From NCBI RefSeq assembly GCF_947502895.1, contig NZ_CANNBM010000001.1, positions 806,001 to 870,000 on the forward strand: a DNA stretch of 64,000 nt, written 5' to 3'. Below, piece after piece: positions 16,165 through 24,704 of the stretch. This stretch comes from an uncultured Sulfitobacter sp. GTDB lineage: Bacteria; Pseudomonadota; Alphaproteobacteria; Rhodobacterales; Rhodobacteraceae. Below the pieces are notes generated by a model, which did no database searches, had not been told where the DNA came from, and worked only from the letters and a program-made list of their open reading frames with translations. Made by a program: the position numbers and the translations under genes. Numbering within the stretch: position 1 is the stretch's first letter; the number at the start of each line of letters is the position of its first letter.

Positions 16165-17013
16165 ATGGTAGATATCACATTCGCCACTTCCGCCCAGCGC
16201 GATGAGGTCGAGGCGTTTATGCATGCGGCATTCCCCCGCGCGAAATGGGGGGCCGATGGATGGACACGATTACTGGCAAACCGCTGGGGCGGGCCACAGG
16301 GCGAATTTGCCGTAACCGCGCGAGATGGTGACACGCTGGTAGGTGTAATGGGCATGAACGACAGCTTGCGCCATACGCCGCGCGGCCTCCGGCGCTACCG
16401 CAATCTGACGTCTTGGTACGTACTGAAAACCCACCGTGGTATGGGGCTGGGCGAAGCCTTGATGCACAAGGCGATGGCAGATCCCGAAGTCACTTCTACC
16501 AACCTCACCAGCGCCAGGGCTGCTTTGCCGTTGGTGGACAGGATCGGGTTCAAAGTACTCGATGCGCAGCGGCGGGTCTGGCGCAGCACAGAAGGCAACG
16601 TATTGCCACACAGCTTTGACCCATTGGCAGAGGCGGTGATGAACCCTGCGGATACACAGGTTTTGCGCGATCACGCCGACCTCAACCTCAGGCCCGTTGT
16701 GATCGAAACACCGGACGGGCCGCTGACGCTGGTTCTATCAGTCAAACAAAAACGCGATGAATATGTCACCCATGAGGTGTTGTATGTGGGCCAGCCTGAT
16801 CTGCTGGCACGTTATGCCCAAGCAGTTGCAGATACGCTGTTGCCATATCAAGCGGCTGTGTTGAGCGTTGACAGCCGCCTGATCAAAGATGCGCAAAACG
16901 GTGTGGTCGAGGATATCGAAGTGCCAAGGTTCTACAAAGGCACCAGCATGTACCCTTCCGAGATTGACCACATGTATTCCGAGATCGTCCTGATGGACAT
17001 GAAGCTATACTAG
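16165..17013 (+). CDS. GNAT-fold N-acetyltransferase
   Basis: A 282-residue protein. The N-terminal half (1-140) has a GNAT domain with RYRNLTSWYVLKTHRGMGLGEALMHKA, containing the acetyl-CoA loop RGMGLGEA. The C-terminal half (150-282) is not a standard domain to me. It follows the deacetylase-like gene by 3 bp, so the pair may modify the same glycan or amino sugar. It converges on the DUF465 gene with 7 bp between. Confidence 0.75.
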   Translation: MVDITFATSAQRDEVEAFMHAAFPRAKWGADGWTRLLANRWGGPQGEFAVTARDGDTLVGVMGMNDSLRHTPRGLRRYRNLTSWYVLKTHRGMGLGEALMHKAMADPEVTSTNLTSARAALPLVDRIGFKVLDAQRRVWRSTEGNVLPHSFDPLAEAVMNPADTQVLRDHADLNLRPVVIETPDGPLTLVLSVKQKRDEYVTHEVLYVGQPDLLARYAQAVADTLLPYQAAVLSVDSRLIKDAQNGVVEDIEVPRFYKGTSMYPSEIDHMYSEIVLMDMKLY

Positions 17014-17020
17014 AGCGGCC

Positions 17021-17263
17021 TCAGACGTGGGCGCGCAGATAGGTTGCTATCTCGTCCTTTAGTCCCAGTCGTTCGCGGCGCATCCGTGTCATGTTGTCAT
17101 CGCTTGTCGGCTCTACATCTGTCTCGGCGCGGTGGATCGCGCGGTTGAGCGTGTGATAGCTGTCAGACAATTTGACAAAGTGGGCATCATTCTGTCGCAA
17201 CTCGGCCATTTGCGCCATCTGATCGGGAAATTCCTCGGCAAGTTCGTGCGGGGTATGTGACAT
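17021..17263 (-). CDS. YdcH-family (DUF465) small coiled-coil protein
   Basis: An 80-residue hydrophilic helical protein with the DUF465 pattern: HFVKLSDSYHTLNRAIHRAE near the centre and MRRERLGLKDEI at the end. These proteins are common in alphaproteobacteria and have no settled function. The gene starts directly at the ppk2 stop (0-bp gap), so both are probably on one transcript. Confidence 0.83.
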   Translation of the reverse strand: MSHTPHELAEEFPDQMAQMAELRQNDAHFVKLSDSYHTLNRAIHRAETDVEPTSDDNMTRMRRERLGLKDEIATYLRAHV

Positions 17264-18157
17264 TCATTTTCCTTTCTGGGATTTGCGGTGTTCGGGGTGT
17301 AGCGAGGACGCGAGGATGTGCTGCGATTGCTGCAACAACGCCTCGGCCTGATGAAAAATCTTGGGATCAGGGGCACGGGCGACATCTGTGTCTTTTTCGG
17401 GATAATCCAACTGTGAGAGAAAGTGCCGCATACAGGTCAGGCGCGCGCGCTTTTTGTCATTCGAGCGGATAACCGTCCAAGGGGCATCTGCCGTATCTGT
17501 ATAGAAAAACATTGCCTCCTTCGCCTCGGTATAGTCGTCCCATTTATCAAGACTGGCGCGGTCGATGGGAGAGAGTTTCCAGCGTTTGAGCGGATCAGTT
17601 TCACGCGAGGAAAATCGCTGCTTTTGCTCCTCTTGAGTGACCGAGAACCAGTATTTGAACAAACGGATGCCGCTGCGCGTCAACATCTGTTCAAAATCAG
17701 GGGTCTGGCGCATGAATTCAAGGTATTCGGCAGGCTCGCAAAATCCCATCACCCGCTCCACACCCGCGCGGTTGTACCACGAGCGGTCATAGAGGACCAT
17801 TTCACCGGACGTTGGCAGGTGTTTGATATAGCGCTGGAAATACCACTGTCCGCGCTCTTCGTCGGTGGGCTTGTTCAAGGCGACAACGCGAACCGCGCGA
17901 GGGTTGAGATGCTCGGTAAAGCGTTTGATAGTCCCGCCCTTCCCCGCCGCATCGCGCCCCTCAAACAGCAAAACGAACTTTTGATCTGTCTCTTGGACCC
18001 AATGCTGCACCTTCAGCAATTCTACCTGCAGTGCGGCCTTTTCAGCCTCATAGGCCTTGCGCGACAAACGTGTCTTGTAAGGATATTCACCTTGTTCAAA
18101 ACCCGTGATTTGCGTGCTTCGGATGTGCTTGCCCTGATCGTTTTTTGCCCCAGCCAT
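17264..18157 (-). CDS. ppk2: polyphosphate kinase 2
   Basis: A 297-residue class I PPK2 that transfers phosphate between polyphosphate and nucleoside diphosphates. Walker A is FEGRDAAGKGGTIKR, the lid region is RVVALNKPTDEERGQWYFQRY and Walker B is VLYDRSWYNRAGVERVMGF. The start at 18157 (MAGAKNDQG) has AGAGAGGG 6 nt upstream; a longer reading to 18226 has no such site. It is transcribed away from rplS. Confidence 0.93.
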   Translation of the reverse strand: MAGAKNDQGKHIRSTQITGFEQGEYPYKTRLSRKAYEAEKAALQVELLKVQHWVQETDQKFVLLFEGRDAAGKGGTIKRFTEHLNPRAVRVVALNKPTDEERGQWYFQRYIKHLPTSGEMVLYDRSWYNRAGVERVMGFCEPAEYLEFMRQTPDFEQMLTRSGIRLFKYWFSVTQEEQKQRFSSRETDPLKRWKLSPIDRASLDKWDDYTEAKEAMFFYTDTADAPWTVIRSNDKKRARLTCMRHFLSQLDYPEKDTDVARAPDPKIFHQAEALLQQSQHILASSLHPEHRKSQKGK

Positions 18158-18256
18158 ACCAACCCTCTCTGATGCCGTTTTGGTTGGGTCCAAATATAGA
18201 CGTTGGGGACAAATCTGCTTTGACATGAATCAAACATCGCAAAGGTCACTCGGCCC

Positions 18257-18285
18257 TTGATCCGTTTGTGCGCAACGCCTATACG
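18257..18285 (+). promoter_or_regulatory. promoter of rplS-rpmE
   Basis: TTGATC (18257-18262), a 17-bp spacer and TATACG (18280-18285) fit a sigma-70 promoter. Transcription from here would leave a leader of about 170 nt before rplS. Confidence 0.5.
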
Positions 18286-18321
18286 GCACCCAGTCTGGGC
18301 CGCAAAAGCGATTCCGGACCC

Positions 18322-18439
18322 GTTTGCTGTCGCAAACATCCAAAAGCAAAGACGATGCTACCTCCGGTGGGCTGTGCGCAGACCCGTTAGTACAGACCGA
18401 AGCTCTGGGATCATATCAAAACTTCGTGGCATACCACGA
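18322..18439 (+). promoter_or_regulatory. structured rplS leader
   Basis: Three hairpins lie in the leader: GTTTGC-TGTC-GCAAAC (18322-18337), GGGCTG-TGCG-CAGaCCC (18369-18385) and TCGTGG-CATA-CCACGA (18424-18439). The last ends 21 nt before the start codon. This resembles ribosomal protein leaders that bind their own product, but I cannot match it to a named family. Confidence 0.42.
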
Positions 18440-18460
18440 GCATCATAGGAGACGCATCAG

Positions 18461-18835
18461 ATGAACCTGATTGCACAGATCGAGGCGGAACATATCGCCG
18501 AACTCGCCAAGGAAATCCCCGATTTCCGCGCAGGCGACACCATCCGCGTTGGCTTTAAAGTCACCGAGGGTACGCGCACACGTGTACAGAACTATGAAGG
18601 TGTTTGCATCAGCCGCAAGCACGGCAAAGGCATCGCCGGCGCATTCACTGTTCGCAAAATCTCATTCGGCGAAGGTGTGGAGCGTGTATTCCCGCTGCAC
18701 TCCACAAATATCGATAGCATCACCGTGGTCCGCCGCGGCCGCGTGCGTCGCGCCAAGCTGTATTACCTGCGTTCGCGCCGTGGTAAATCCGCGCGTATCG
18801 TCGAGAATGCACACTACAAAGCACCCAAGGGGTAA
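18461..18835 (+). CDS. rplS: 50S ribosomal protein L19
   Basis: A 124-residue L19, located at the 30S-50S interface. The motifs PDFRAGDTIRVGFKV, RVQNYEGVCISRK, RKISFGEGVERVFPLHS and KLYYLRSRRGKSARI are all present. The ribosome-binding site TAGGAGA lies 8 nt upstream. It is followed by rpmE after 5 bp and has its own promoter, separate from trmD. Confidence 0.98.
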   Translation: MNLIAQIEAEHIAELAKEIPDFRAGDTIRVGFKVTEGTRTRVQNYEGVCISRKHGKGIAGAFTVRKISFGEGVERVFPLHSTNIDSITVVRRGRVRRAKLYYLRSRRGKSARIVENAHYKAPKG

Positions 18836-18840
18836 GTCAC

Positions 18841-19062
18841 ATGAAAACCGATACACATCCCGAATACCACACGATCAACGTCAAGATGACCGACGGCACG
18901 ATCCTGGAAATGAAATCCACATGGGGCAAGGAAGGCGACCAGCTGTCGCTTGATATCGACCCGACTGTACACCCCGCATGGACAGGCGCCTCTGGCCGCC
19001 TGATGGACACCGGTGGCCGCGTGTCCAAGTTCAAGAACAAGTACGCAGGTCTGGGCTTCTAA
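18841..19062 (+). CDS. rpmE: 50S ribosomal protein L31, C-minus type
   Basis: A 73-residue L31 with HPEYHTINVKMTDGT and GRLMDTGGRVSKFKNKY. The zinc-binding cysteines of the C-plus form are absent, so it does not bind zinc. It ends the rplS operon and is followed by a strong terminator. Confidence 0.97.
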   Translation: MKTDTHPEYHTINVKMTDGTILEMKSTWGKEGDQLSLDIDPTVHPAWTGASGRLMDTGGRVSKFKNKYAGLGF

Positions 19063-19087
19063 GCCATTCCCACGCGGTACACGTATC

Positions 19088-19118
19088 AGGCGCATCTCTA
19101 CAAAGAGGTGCGCCTTTT
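19088..19118 (+). terminator. intrinsic terminator of rplS-rpmE
   Basis: An 11-bp stem (AGGCGCATCTC pairing with GAGGTGCGCCT, one G-U pair) with a 6-nt loop is followed by TTTTGCGTT. Confidence 0.88.
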
Positions 19119-19228
19119 GCGTTCCGGAGGAATGTGCGTTCGTGCAGCGTCCGAAGAATGCAGCATGCAACCCTATCGCGCTTTAGACCAAACATCATTT
19201 GTTCCCCGACATCATCGAGGAGTGCCAC

Positions 19229-19642
19229 GTGCGCAGACTTGGTATTGAGATCGAAAACAACACCACCACACCGATGGAAGATGTGGTCGAGTTACATAGT
19301 TTCGTTTTTGGCCGAAGCGAACGGGAAGCCTTTGAGAAAACGTGCGAAATACATTCTAAAGGCCATGGGTTAGTGGCGATATTTCCGGAAGCTCAACTGC
19401 CAACAATTCAGAAGCGGTTAGATCTGTTCATCGAGGACATGAACGAACCTGTCGTGTTCCAGATTGTACAAAACCCTTCTGATGATGCTTCTCTCTATGT
19501 CGATTTTGACAGCTTGCAGGATTGGGACAGGTATCAAAATACGAAATCTATACCCACGCGTGAGGCAAGTCCGTTTTTATCGCTGGTCCTGTTTCCTGTC
19601 GTTGCTTTGATTGTAATCTATGTCTTCTTTCTCCAACGGTAA
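19229..19642 (+). CDS. hypothetical protein with C-terminal membrane anchor
   Basis: A 137-residue protein. I prefer the GTG at 19229, which has GAGGAG 6 nt upstream, over the in-frame TTG at 19199. A soluble part (1-105) contains VVELHSFVFGRSEREAFEKT, faintly like the repeat in RraB-type proteins, and ends in one hydrophobic segment FLSLVLFPVVALIVIYVFF with two positive residues after it, typical of a tail anchor. GC is lower than in neighbouring genes. Family not recognised. Confidence 0.55.
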   Translation: MRRLGIEIENNTTTPMEDVVELHSFVFGRSEREAFEKTCEIHSKGHGLVAIFPEAQLPTIQKRLDLFIEDMNEPVVFQIVQNPSDDASLYVDFDSLQDWDRYQNTKSIPTREASPFLSLVLFPVVALIVIYVFFLQR

Positions 19643-19662
19643 TCTATATTTCAGTCGCGATA

Positions 19663-19854
19663 ATGGTTCAAAAATCTAATTTTCAGTCAAAGCTGCCTGA
19701 CCCTGCGATTGGGCAAAGCTATGTACTCCGACGCAAGGTTTCTGCTTGTGCGGTGCTTCGAACAAAGGATGGCGTTGGATTGGTTGAAGAGGATGGAACA
19801 GTCGCTAATGTGAGGCGGATCTTCTTTGCCTCAATGGTGCGTCATGAAACTTAA
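19663..19854 (+). CDS. hypothetical 63-residue protein
   Basis: A small basic protein (MVQKSNFQSKLPDPAIGQSY...) with a central AVLRTKDGVGLVEEDGTVANV that could form a small beta barrel. No clear ribosome-binding site is seen. It overlaps the next gene by 11 bp. Lower GC than the surroundings. Not recognised. Confidence 0.45.
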   Translation: MVQKSNFQSKLPDPAIGQSYVLRRKVSACAVLRTKDGVGLVEEDGTVANVRRIFFASMVRHET

Positions 19855-20407
19855 ACTATGCGTACTCCTGTTCATCGTGGCTGCGGCGCATCCCGCAGCG
19901 TCACAGCCAAACACACCGGCGCTCAGGATCACCGAAATGTTCTTTGAAAGATGCGTTGCGCCGCTTTTGGCCGAGGGTACAATCATTACTGACGGATTGG
20001 AGCGGTTGCCGCATAAGACAGCGGTTTCATTGGTGCCAAATTCCCAAGGCAAAGTTTGGATGGCAAAAGACGCGCATGTAAGCCTTTCAGCGATAACTGA
20101 CAAAACAGATACATTTGATGGGTGCAGTACGTCTTGGCACTCCAGCGCTGCGGTTGGTCGGAAAATAGACAAACAGTATGTCATCGCAGCGTTTGACCGC
20201 TGGGCCGATCAGGTAATTCAGAATGGGGATTTTATCGGCGTGAACGAGTGTGGAGAGCGCAGCACAAAATTCACCAGAGTTCTGGAGAGCACGGTCGAAA
20301 GACACTTGCCCGTAAGGGTGGTTGTTTCCACAATCGACGAGCTGGATTTTGTCTACCTCGTCGCAGCCGAAATTCCCAATTCAAAGCCGCGACAGCCCTG
20401 CGAATAA
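19844..20407 (+). CDS. hypothetical secreted protein
   Basis: A 187-residue protein with a clear signal peptide (MKLKLCVLLFIVAAAHPAAS, cleavage after about residue 20). The mature protein has four cysteines (in ERCVAPL, DGCSTSW, NECGERS and near the C-terminus), allowing two disulfides. Nothing in it matches a family I know. It belongs to the low-GC trio between rpmE and the LysR gene. Confidence 0.6.
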   Translation: MKLKLCVLLFIVAAAHPAASQPNTPALRITEMFFERCVAPLLAEGTIITDGLERLPHKTAVSLVPNSQGKVWMAKDAHVSLSAITDKTDTFDGCSTSWHSSAAVGRKIDKQYVIAAFDRWADQVIQNGDFIGVNECGERSTKFTRVLESTVERHLPVRVVVSTIDELDFVYLVAAEIPNSKPRQPCE

Positions 20408-20474
20408 AGAGATCTGCCCAACGCACACCGCACCGTGTTGTTGAAGGCATGTGACCGCATTTACACCCGACGTT

Positions 20475-21323
20475 TTATCCCAAAAGCTCCGCCAGCAGCG
20501 GATGGGGAAAGTTGCGCGGGGCAGTGATGGCGTAGAAGGTTTCGGTCAGTTCCAGATCGAAGGGTGCAGTGGCGAGACGGCCTGACGCGATCTCGTCTGC
20601 CAGCACGACGTCAGGGGCTAGCGCCACGCCTGCGTCCTCACGGGCCAGCAGGCGGACCATCGCCATGTCGTCCGCCTCTGCTACGATCTCAGGTTTGATA
20701 CCCAGCCGCGCGATGAGACTGTCAAACCCCATGCGAATGGCCCCCATTGGCAGGATCAATGGCTCATTGCTTAGCAAATCGAACAGCGTTTTGTGATGCA
20801 AACGGTGCGCGGCGCCGTGCAGGCCCACGCGCTGGGATGCGATGCGGTGGGTGGTGAAACCGCCCGCACTGCCGCTCTGCGGTGGCTCGGTTGTCAGCAC
20901 CACGTCAAGACCCAGCGCACCGAGCGTTTCCAGCAACTCGGGCCCGCCGGAGCGCAGGATCACTTCATAGCCACCACGCGCCAGAACAGGCCGCAAAAAC
21001 TGCATCTGAAAATTGCGCGACAGCGTCGAAAGCGCGCCGACGCGAAAGGGCGGCAATATGGTCGAAGTTTGCGCCAGCGTCGCCTCAAGCTCGGCCCCCG
21101 TAGCAAAAATACGATCAGCGTGGTCAAGGGCTATGCGCCCCACCTCGGTCAACACCAACTGCCGACCCACACGGTCAAACAACGCCTGGCCCAGCCGCGC
21201 TTCCAAGGCCTTGATCTGCGTGGACAGGGCAGATTGTGACAGGTTCAGCTTTTCGGCTGCGCGGGTCAGGTTGCCCTCATGCGCCACCGCCGAGAAGTAC
21301 CGTAGATGGTGATAATTAAGCAT
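20475..21323 (-). CDS. LysR-family regulator, divergent to the bicarbonate permease
   Basis: A 282-residue regulator with a typical HTH (MLNYHHLRYFSAVAHEGNLT, then KLNLSQSALSTQIKALEARLG) and an effector domain (90-280). It is divergent from an SbtA-like permease with 113 bp between them, the usual LysR/target arrangement. CmpR/CbbR-type LysR proteins control inorganic carbon genes, so a similar role is inferred. Confidence 0.88.
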   Translation of the reverse strand: MLNYHHLRYFSAVAHEGNLTRAAEKLNLSQSALSTQIKALEARLGQALFDRVGRQLVLTEVGRIALDHADRIFATGAELEATLAQTSTILPPFRVGALSTLSRNFQMQFLRPVLARGGYEVILRSGGPELLETLGALGLDVVLTTEPPQSGSAGGFTTHRIASQRVGLHGAAHRLHHKTLFDLLSNEPLILPMGAIRMGFDSLIARLGIKPEIVAEADDMAMVRLLAREDAGVALAPDVVLADEIASGRLATAPFDLELTETFYAITAPRNFPHPLLAELLG

Positions 21324-21334
21324 GACGCCTCCTT

Positions 21335-21353
21335 CGTTCCAAATAATAGAACG
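21335..21353. promoter_or_regulatory. candidate LysR operator
   Basis: CGTTC-N9-GAACG is a perfect inverted repeat containing the T-N11-A pattern of LysR sites, 12 bp before the regulator's start. An AT-rich element follows at 21361-21386 with AAGATA/TATCTT arms and may hold the promoter of the permease gene. Confidence 0.5.
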
Positions 21354-21436
21354 ATAGCGATTAAAAGATATATTTTTTTATCTTAACCATACCCGTCATA
21401 CCCGCCCGAACAGACTTAACACCAAAGGGTTTCACC

Positions 21437-22537
21437 ATGGACATGATCTCGGACGTTGTCGTGACAATCATCAGCCAGCTACAAAAGCCGACGCTGGCGT
21501 TCCTCTTGGGCGGCATGATGCTGGCAGCATTGGGCAGTAAATTAGCGGTCCCAGAGCCGGTTTACAAATTCGTGGTTATGCTGCTCTTGCTCAAAGTCGG
21601 GCTGGGGGCGGGCATTTCGATCCGTGAGGCTGATCTGATCGCCCTCGCTGTGCCTGCTGTCTGTGCAATCGTTGCGGGCATTGCAATCGTGGTTCTGGGC
21701 AGTAGCACATTGGCGCGGTGGCGCGGTGTATCAAAGATAGACGGCTACGCCACGGCGGGCTTGTTCGGGGCTGTCTCCGCTTCGACCCTTGCGGCGGCAA
21801 TGGCGATGCTGGACGCTGAAGGTATTGCCTATGAGGGGTTCATTGCTGCCCTCTACCCTTTCATGGACATCGCGGCCCTTGTCACAGCAATTGTGCTGGC
21901 AAAGATGTCGGCAGCGCGCAGTGCCGAGACAGCCGCCGCGGCTCTGCCACAGAACGGTGTGGCAACAATGACAATGGATGGGTTGGCCTCTGGTCTGCCT
22001 AAACGCCCGAGGCCCAGTGATAAACAGCCCGCACCCCATGGCCTTGTCGGTACGATCCTGACCGATACGGTACAAAGTGCAGCAATTTCTGCGCTGTTGC
22101 TTGGCATCGCCATCGGTGTTCTGGGCCGTCCAGAGAGCGTCTACGAAAGCTTTTACGAGCCGCTGTTTCGCGGGCTTCTGTCAATCCTTATGCTGGTTAT
22201 GGGGATGGAGGCATGGGCGCGCCTGTCAGAGCTGCGCAAAGTGGCTCATGCCTACGTTCTCTATGGTCTGACTGGGCCACTGGTACATGGTCTGATCGGG
22301 TTTGGCCTTGGCATGGTAGCGCATCAGATCACAGAGTTCTCTGCGGGAGGTGTTGTGTTGCTGGCAATCATGGCGGCGTCCAGTTCGGATATTTCCGGCC
22401 CGCCCACTATGCGCGGCGCTCTGCCCGAAGCGAATGCATCAGCCTACGTCGGTGCCTCAACCGGCCTCGGTACGCCTGTCGCGATCCTGAGTATTCCACT
22501 GTGGATCTGGCTGGCGGAAATTTTCATCGGTCTGTAG
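21437..22537 (+). CDS. SbtA-type sodium-dependent bicarbonate permease
   Basis: A 366-residue membrane protein with two similar halves of about five membrane segments each, separated by a cytoplasmic linker (about 160-205) rich in proline and lysine. Motifs such as LLLKVGLGAGISIREAD, GLFGAVSASTLAAAMAML and MAASSSDISGPPTMRGALPE agree with the SbtA (DUF897) family, which takes up bicarbonate with Na+. The partner PII-like SbtB is not nearby. Function in a heterotroph might be anaplerotic CO2 supply or pH balance. Confidence 0.85.
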   Translation: MDMISDVVVTIISQLQKPTLAFLLGGMMLAALGSKLAVPEPVYKFVVMLLLLKVGLGAGISIREADLIALAVPAVCAIVAGIAIVVLGSSTLARWRGVSKIDGYATAGLFGAVSASTLAAAMAMLDAEGIAYEGFIAALYPFMDIAALVTAIVLAKMSAARSAETAAAALPQNGVATMTMDGLASGLPKRPRPSDKQPAPHGLVGTILTDTVQSAAISALLLGIAIGVLGRPESVYESFYEPLFRGLLSILMLVMGMEAWARLSELRKVAHAYVLYGLTGPLVHGLIGFGLGMVAHQITEFSAGGVVLLAIMAASSSDISGPPTMRGALPEANASAYVGASTGLGTPVAILSIPLWIWLAEIFIGL

Positions 22538-22560
22538 GCACTGATTCATCCGTGACCCTT

Positions 22561-22588
22561 ACGCCCCACTGCACACGCAATGGGGCGT
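22561..22588 (+). terminator. hairpin after the SbtA-type gene
   Basis: ACGCCCCA pairs with TGGGGCGT, with an inner TGC/GCA and one mismatch. It is 24 bp after the stop. The following T-tract is poor (GTAAGGCGCTTTT), so termination may be partial. Confidence 0.55.
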
Positions 22589-22677
22589 AAGGCGCTTTTC
22601 AAAGACCCTAACCCTACATATAGTGCGAAAAACAACATCCTGCGGACACCGCAGACATGGCAAAAAGGGCATCGGGC

Positions 22678-23487
22678 ATGGCGCATATTATCGTCGTCGG
22701 AAACGAAAAAGGCGGCGCGGGCAAATCAACTGTTTCGATGCATGTGGCCACCGCGCTGGCGCGCATGGGCCACAAGGTCAGCGCGCTGGATCTTGATTTG
22801 CGGCAGCGCACGTTCGGGCGGTATTCAGACAATCGCAAATCCTTTCTCAAGGAAGCGGGACTGGACTTGCCAAGCCCCACCTGCCACGAACTACCAGAGG
22901 TCAACGCCAGTGATCTGGGACCGGGCGAAAACGTCTATGACCATCGCCTGTCCGCAGCAGTGGCCGAGCTTGAGCCCAACAACGATTTCATTCTCATCGA
23001 CTGCCCCGGCTCGCACACGCGGCTGAGCCAAGTCGCGCACAGCCTTGCTGATACGCTGGTCACACCGCTGAACGACAGCTTCATCGACTTTGATCTACTG
23101 GCCCACACCGATGCTTCGGGTGACAAGATCACAGGCCCCTCGGTCTATTCCGAAATGGTCTGGAACGCCCGACAGTTGCGCGCACAGGCAGGCCTGCCCC
23201 CGATCGACTGGGTCGTCGTGCGCAACCGCATGGGTGCACAGCGCATGGTCAACAAAGACAAGATGGAGCGCGCGATCCAGAACCTGAGCAAACGTATCGG
23301 TTTTCGCATTGCCCCCGGTTTCAACGAGCGGGTGATCTTTCGCGAGCTGTTTCCGCGCGGCCTGACGCTGCTTGATCTTAAGGACATTGGTGTCAAACAG
23401 CTGAATATCTCGAACATTGCCGCGCGACAGGAATTGCGCGACCTGATCAAGGCCCTGAAACTACCCGGCGTTGATGCAGATTTTTGA
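22678..23487 (+). CDS. mipZ: MipZ division-plane positioning ATPase
   Basis: A 269-residue ParA/MinD-type ATPase from MAHIIVVGNEKGGAGKST; the deviant Walker A is KGGAGKST (11-18). DLDLRQRTFGRY and LIDCPGSHTRLSQ (Walker B) match MipZ, which forms a gradient with ParB and blocks FtsZ assembly away from midcell in alphaproteobacteria. An in-frame ATG 21 nt upstream (22657) is possible but family members start here. It overlaps the amidohydrolase by 4 bp. Confidence 0.93.
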   Translation: MAHIIVVGNEKGGAGKSTVSMHVATALARMGHKVSALDLDLRQRTFGRYSDNRKSFLKEAGLDLPSPTCHELPEVNASDLGPGENVYDHRLSAAVAELEPNNDFILIDCPGSHTRLSQVAHSLADTLVTPLNDSFIDFDLLAHTDASGDKITGPSVYSEMVWNARQLRAQAGLPPIDWVVVRNRMGAQRMVNKDKMERAIQNLSKRIGFRIAPGFNERVIFRELFPRGLTLLDLKDIGVKQLNISNIAARQELRDLIKALKLPGVDADF

Positions 23488-24704
23488 GCGGACCTTCTGA
23501 TTTGCACGGTGAGCTTCCCAGCAGTATTGCTGTGCCAAAGACCCTGCTGCGCGATCCTGCGGCTTTTGGAGGTCACAAACAGGGTGATCTGCTGATCGGT
23601 GCACCCGTCATACGCAGCGGTAAGCTTACTGGTCTGGACACCGTTGCGTCATCACAACCTGCGCCTATCGTCATCCCGCCTTTGACAGAACCGCATTGCC
23701 ATCTGGACAAATGCTATACCATCGGGCGGCTTGGCCCCGTTGCGGGTGATCTGGCAACAGCGATTGCCGCGCAATACAACGATAAAGTCAATTGGACCGC
23801 ACAAGACATCCGCGCGCGCGCATCACGCGGATTGAGCGAAGCACAGGAAGCAGGAGTGACAACCCTGCGCAGCCATGTCGATTGGGGTGACGGTATTTTA
23901 CCACCACTCTCTTGGCACATCCTGCGTGAGATCGCCCAAGAGACCCCGCAAGTTACCCTCCAACTCAGCCCGCTGACGGGTGTTGACCGTATGGCTGATC
24001 GCGCATTCACGGCGCAACTGGCGCAAGCAGCTGCACAGGCCAAAGGTGCCTTGGGCGCCTTTGTACAAAATCATACCCATATGCACGATGGCATCAGGAT
24101 GATGTTTGAGGCCGCGCAAAAGCACGCTCTGCCGCTGGATTTTCATGTTGATGAAGGGCTGGCCGATTTGAATGGTCTGGAAATGGTTGCCGATCTCGCC
24201 CTTGAGACAGGCTTTGACGGGCCGATCCTGTGTGGTCATGCTGTCAGCCTGATGAACCGTGACGAAGGTGCATTTGCGCGCATCGCGGACAAGCTGGCAC
24301 GGGCAGGAATCACGGTCTGCGCGCTGCCGACAACGAACCTCTACCTTCAGGACCGCCGCACTGGTACGCCTGACCGGCGTGGAATAACACGTTTGCGCGA
24401 ATTGCGCGCGGCAGGGGTAAGCGTGCTTGTCGGATCGGACAATGTAGCAGATGCATTCTGCCCGATGGGACAGTTTGATCCTATGGCAGCCTTGCATCTG
24501 GCCGCACTTGCTGCGCACCTCGACCCGCCGATGGCCCACTGGCTGGACATGATCACAACGGATGCAAGACGCGCGTTGGGTTTCGACCCGCAATACATCG
24601 AAGATACACCACTCGATCACTTATTGATCAGTGTCGCCACCGACTGTGAAGCCCTGGTGGCAGGGAGAAACCCGCTGCGCCCGATGCAATCATTGCTGAC
24701 CTGA
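23484..24704 (+). CDS. amidohydrolase, cytosine deaminase-like
   Basis: A 406-residue metal-dependent hydrolase starting at a TTG inside the mipZ stop. PLTEPHCHLDKCYT (metal-binding HxH), FHVDEGL, CGHAVSL (His) and VLVGSDNVADAFCPMG (Asp) match the cytosine deaminase/isopropylammelide amidohydrolase group. The first 15 residues may not be translated. Substrate not certain: cytosine or another deaminable heterocycle. Coupling to mipZ is probably only positional. Confidence 0.82.
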   Translation: MSGPSDLHGELPSSIAVPKTLLRDPAAFGGHKQGDLLIGAPVIRSGKLTGLDTVASSQPAPIVIPPLTEPHCHLDKCYTIGRLGPVAGDLATAIAAQYNDKVNWTAQDIRARASRGLSEAQEAGVTTLRSHVDWGDGILPPLSWHILREIAQETPQVTLQLSPLTGVDRMADRAFTAQLAQAAAQAKGALGAFVQNHTHMHDGIRMMFEAAQKHALPLDFHVDEGLADLNGLEMVADLALETGFDGPILCGHAVSLMNRDEGAFARIADKLARAGITVCALPTTNLYLQDRRTGTPDRRGITRLRELRAAGVSVLVGSDNVADAFCPMGQFDPMAALHLAALAAHLDPPMAHWLDMITTDARRALGFDPQYIEDTPLDHLLISVATDCEALVAGRNPLRPMQSLLT

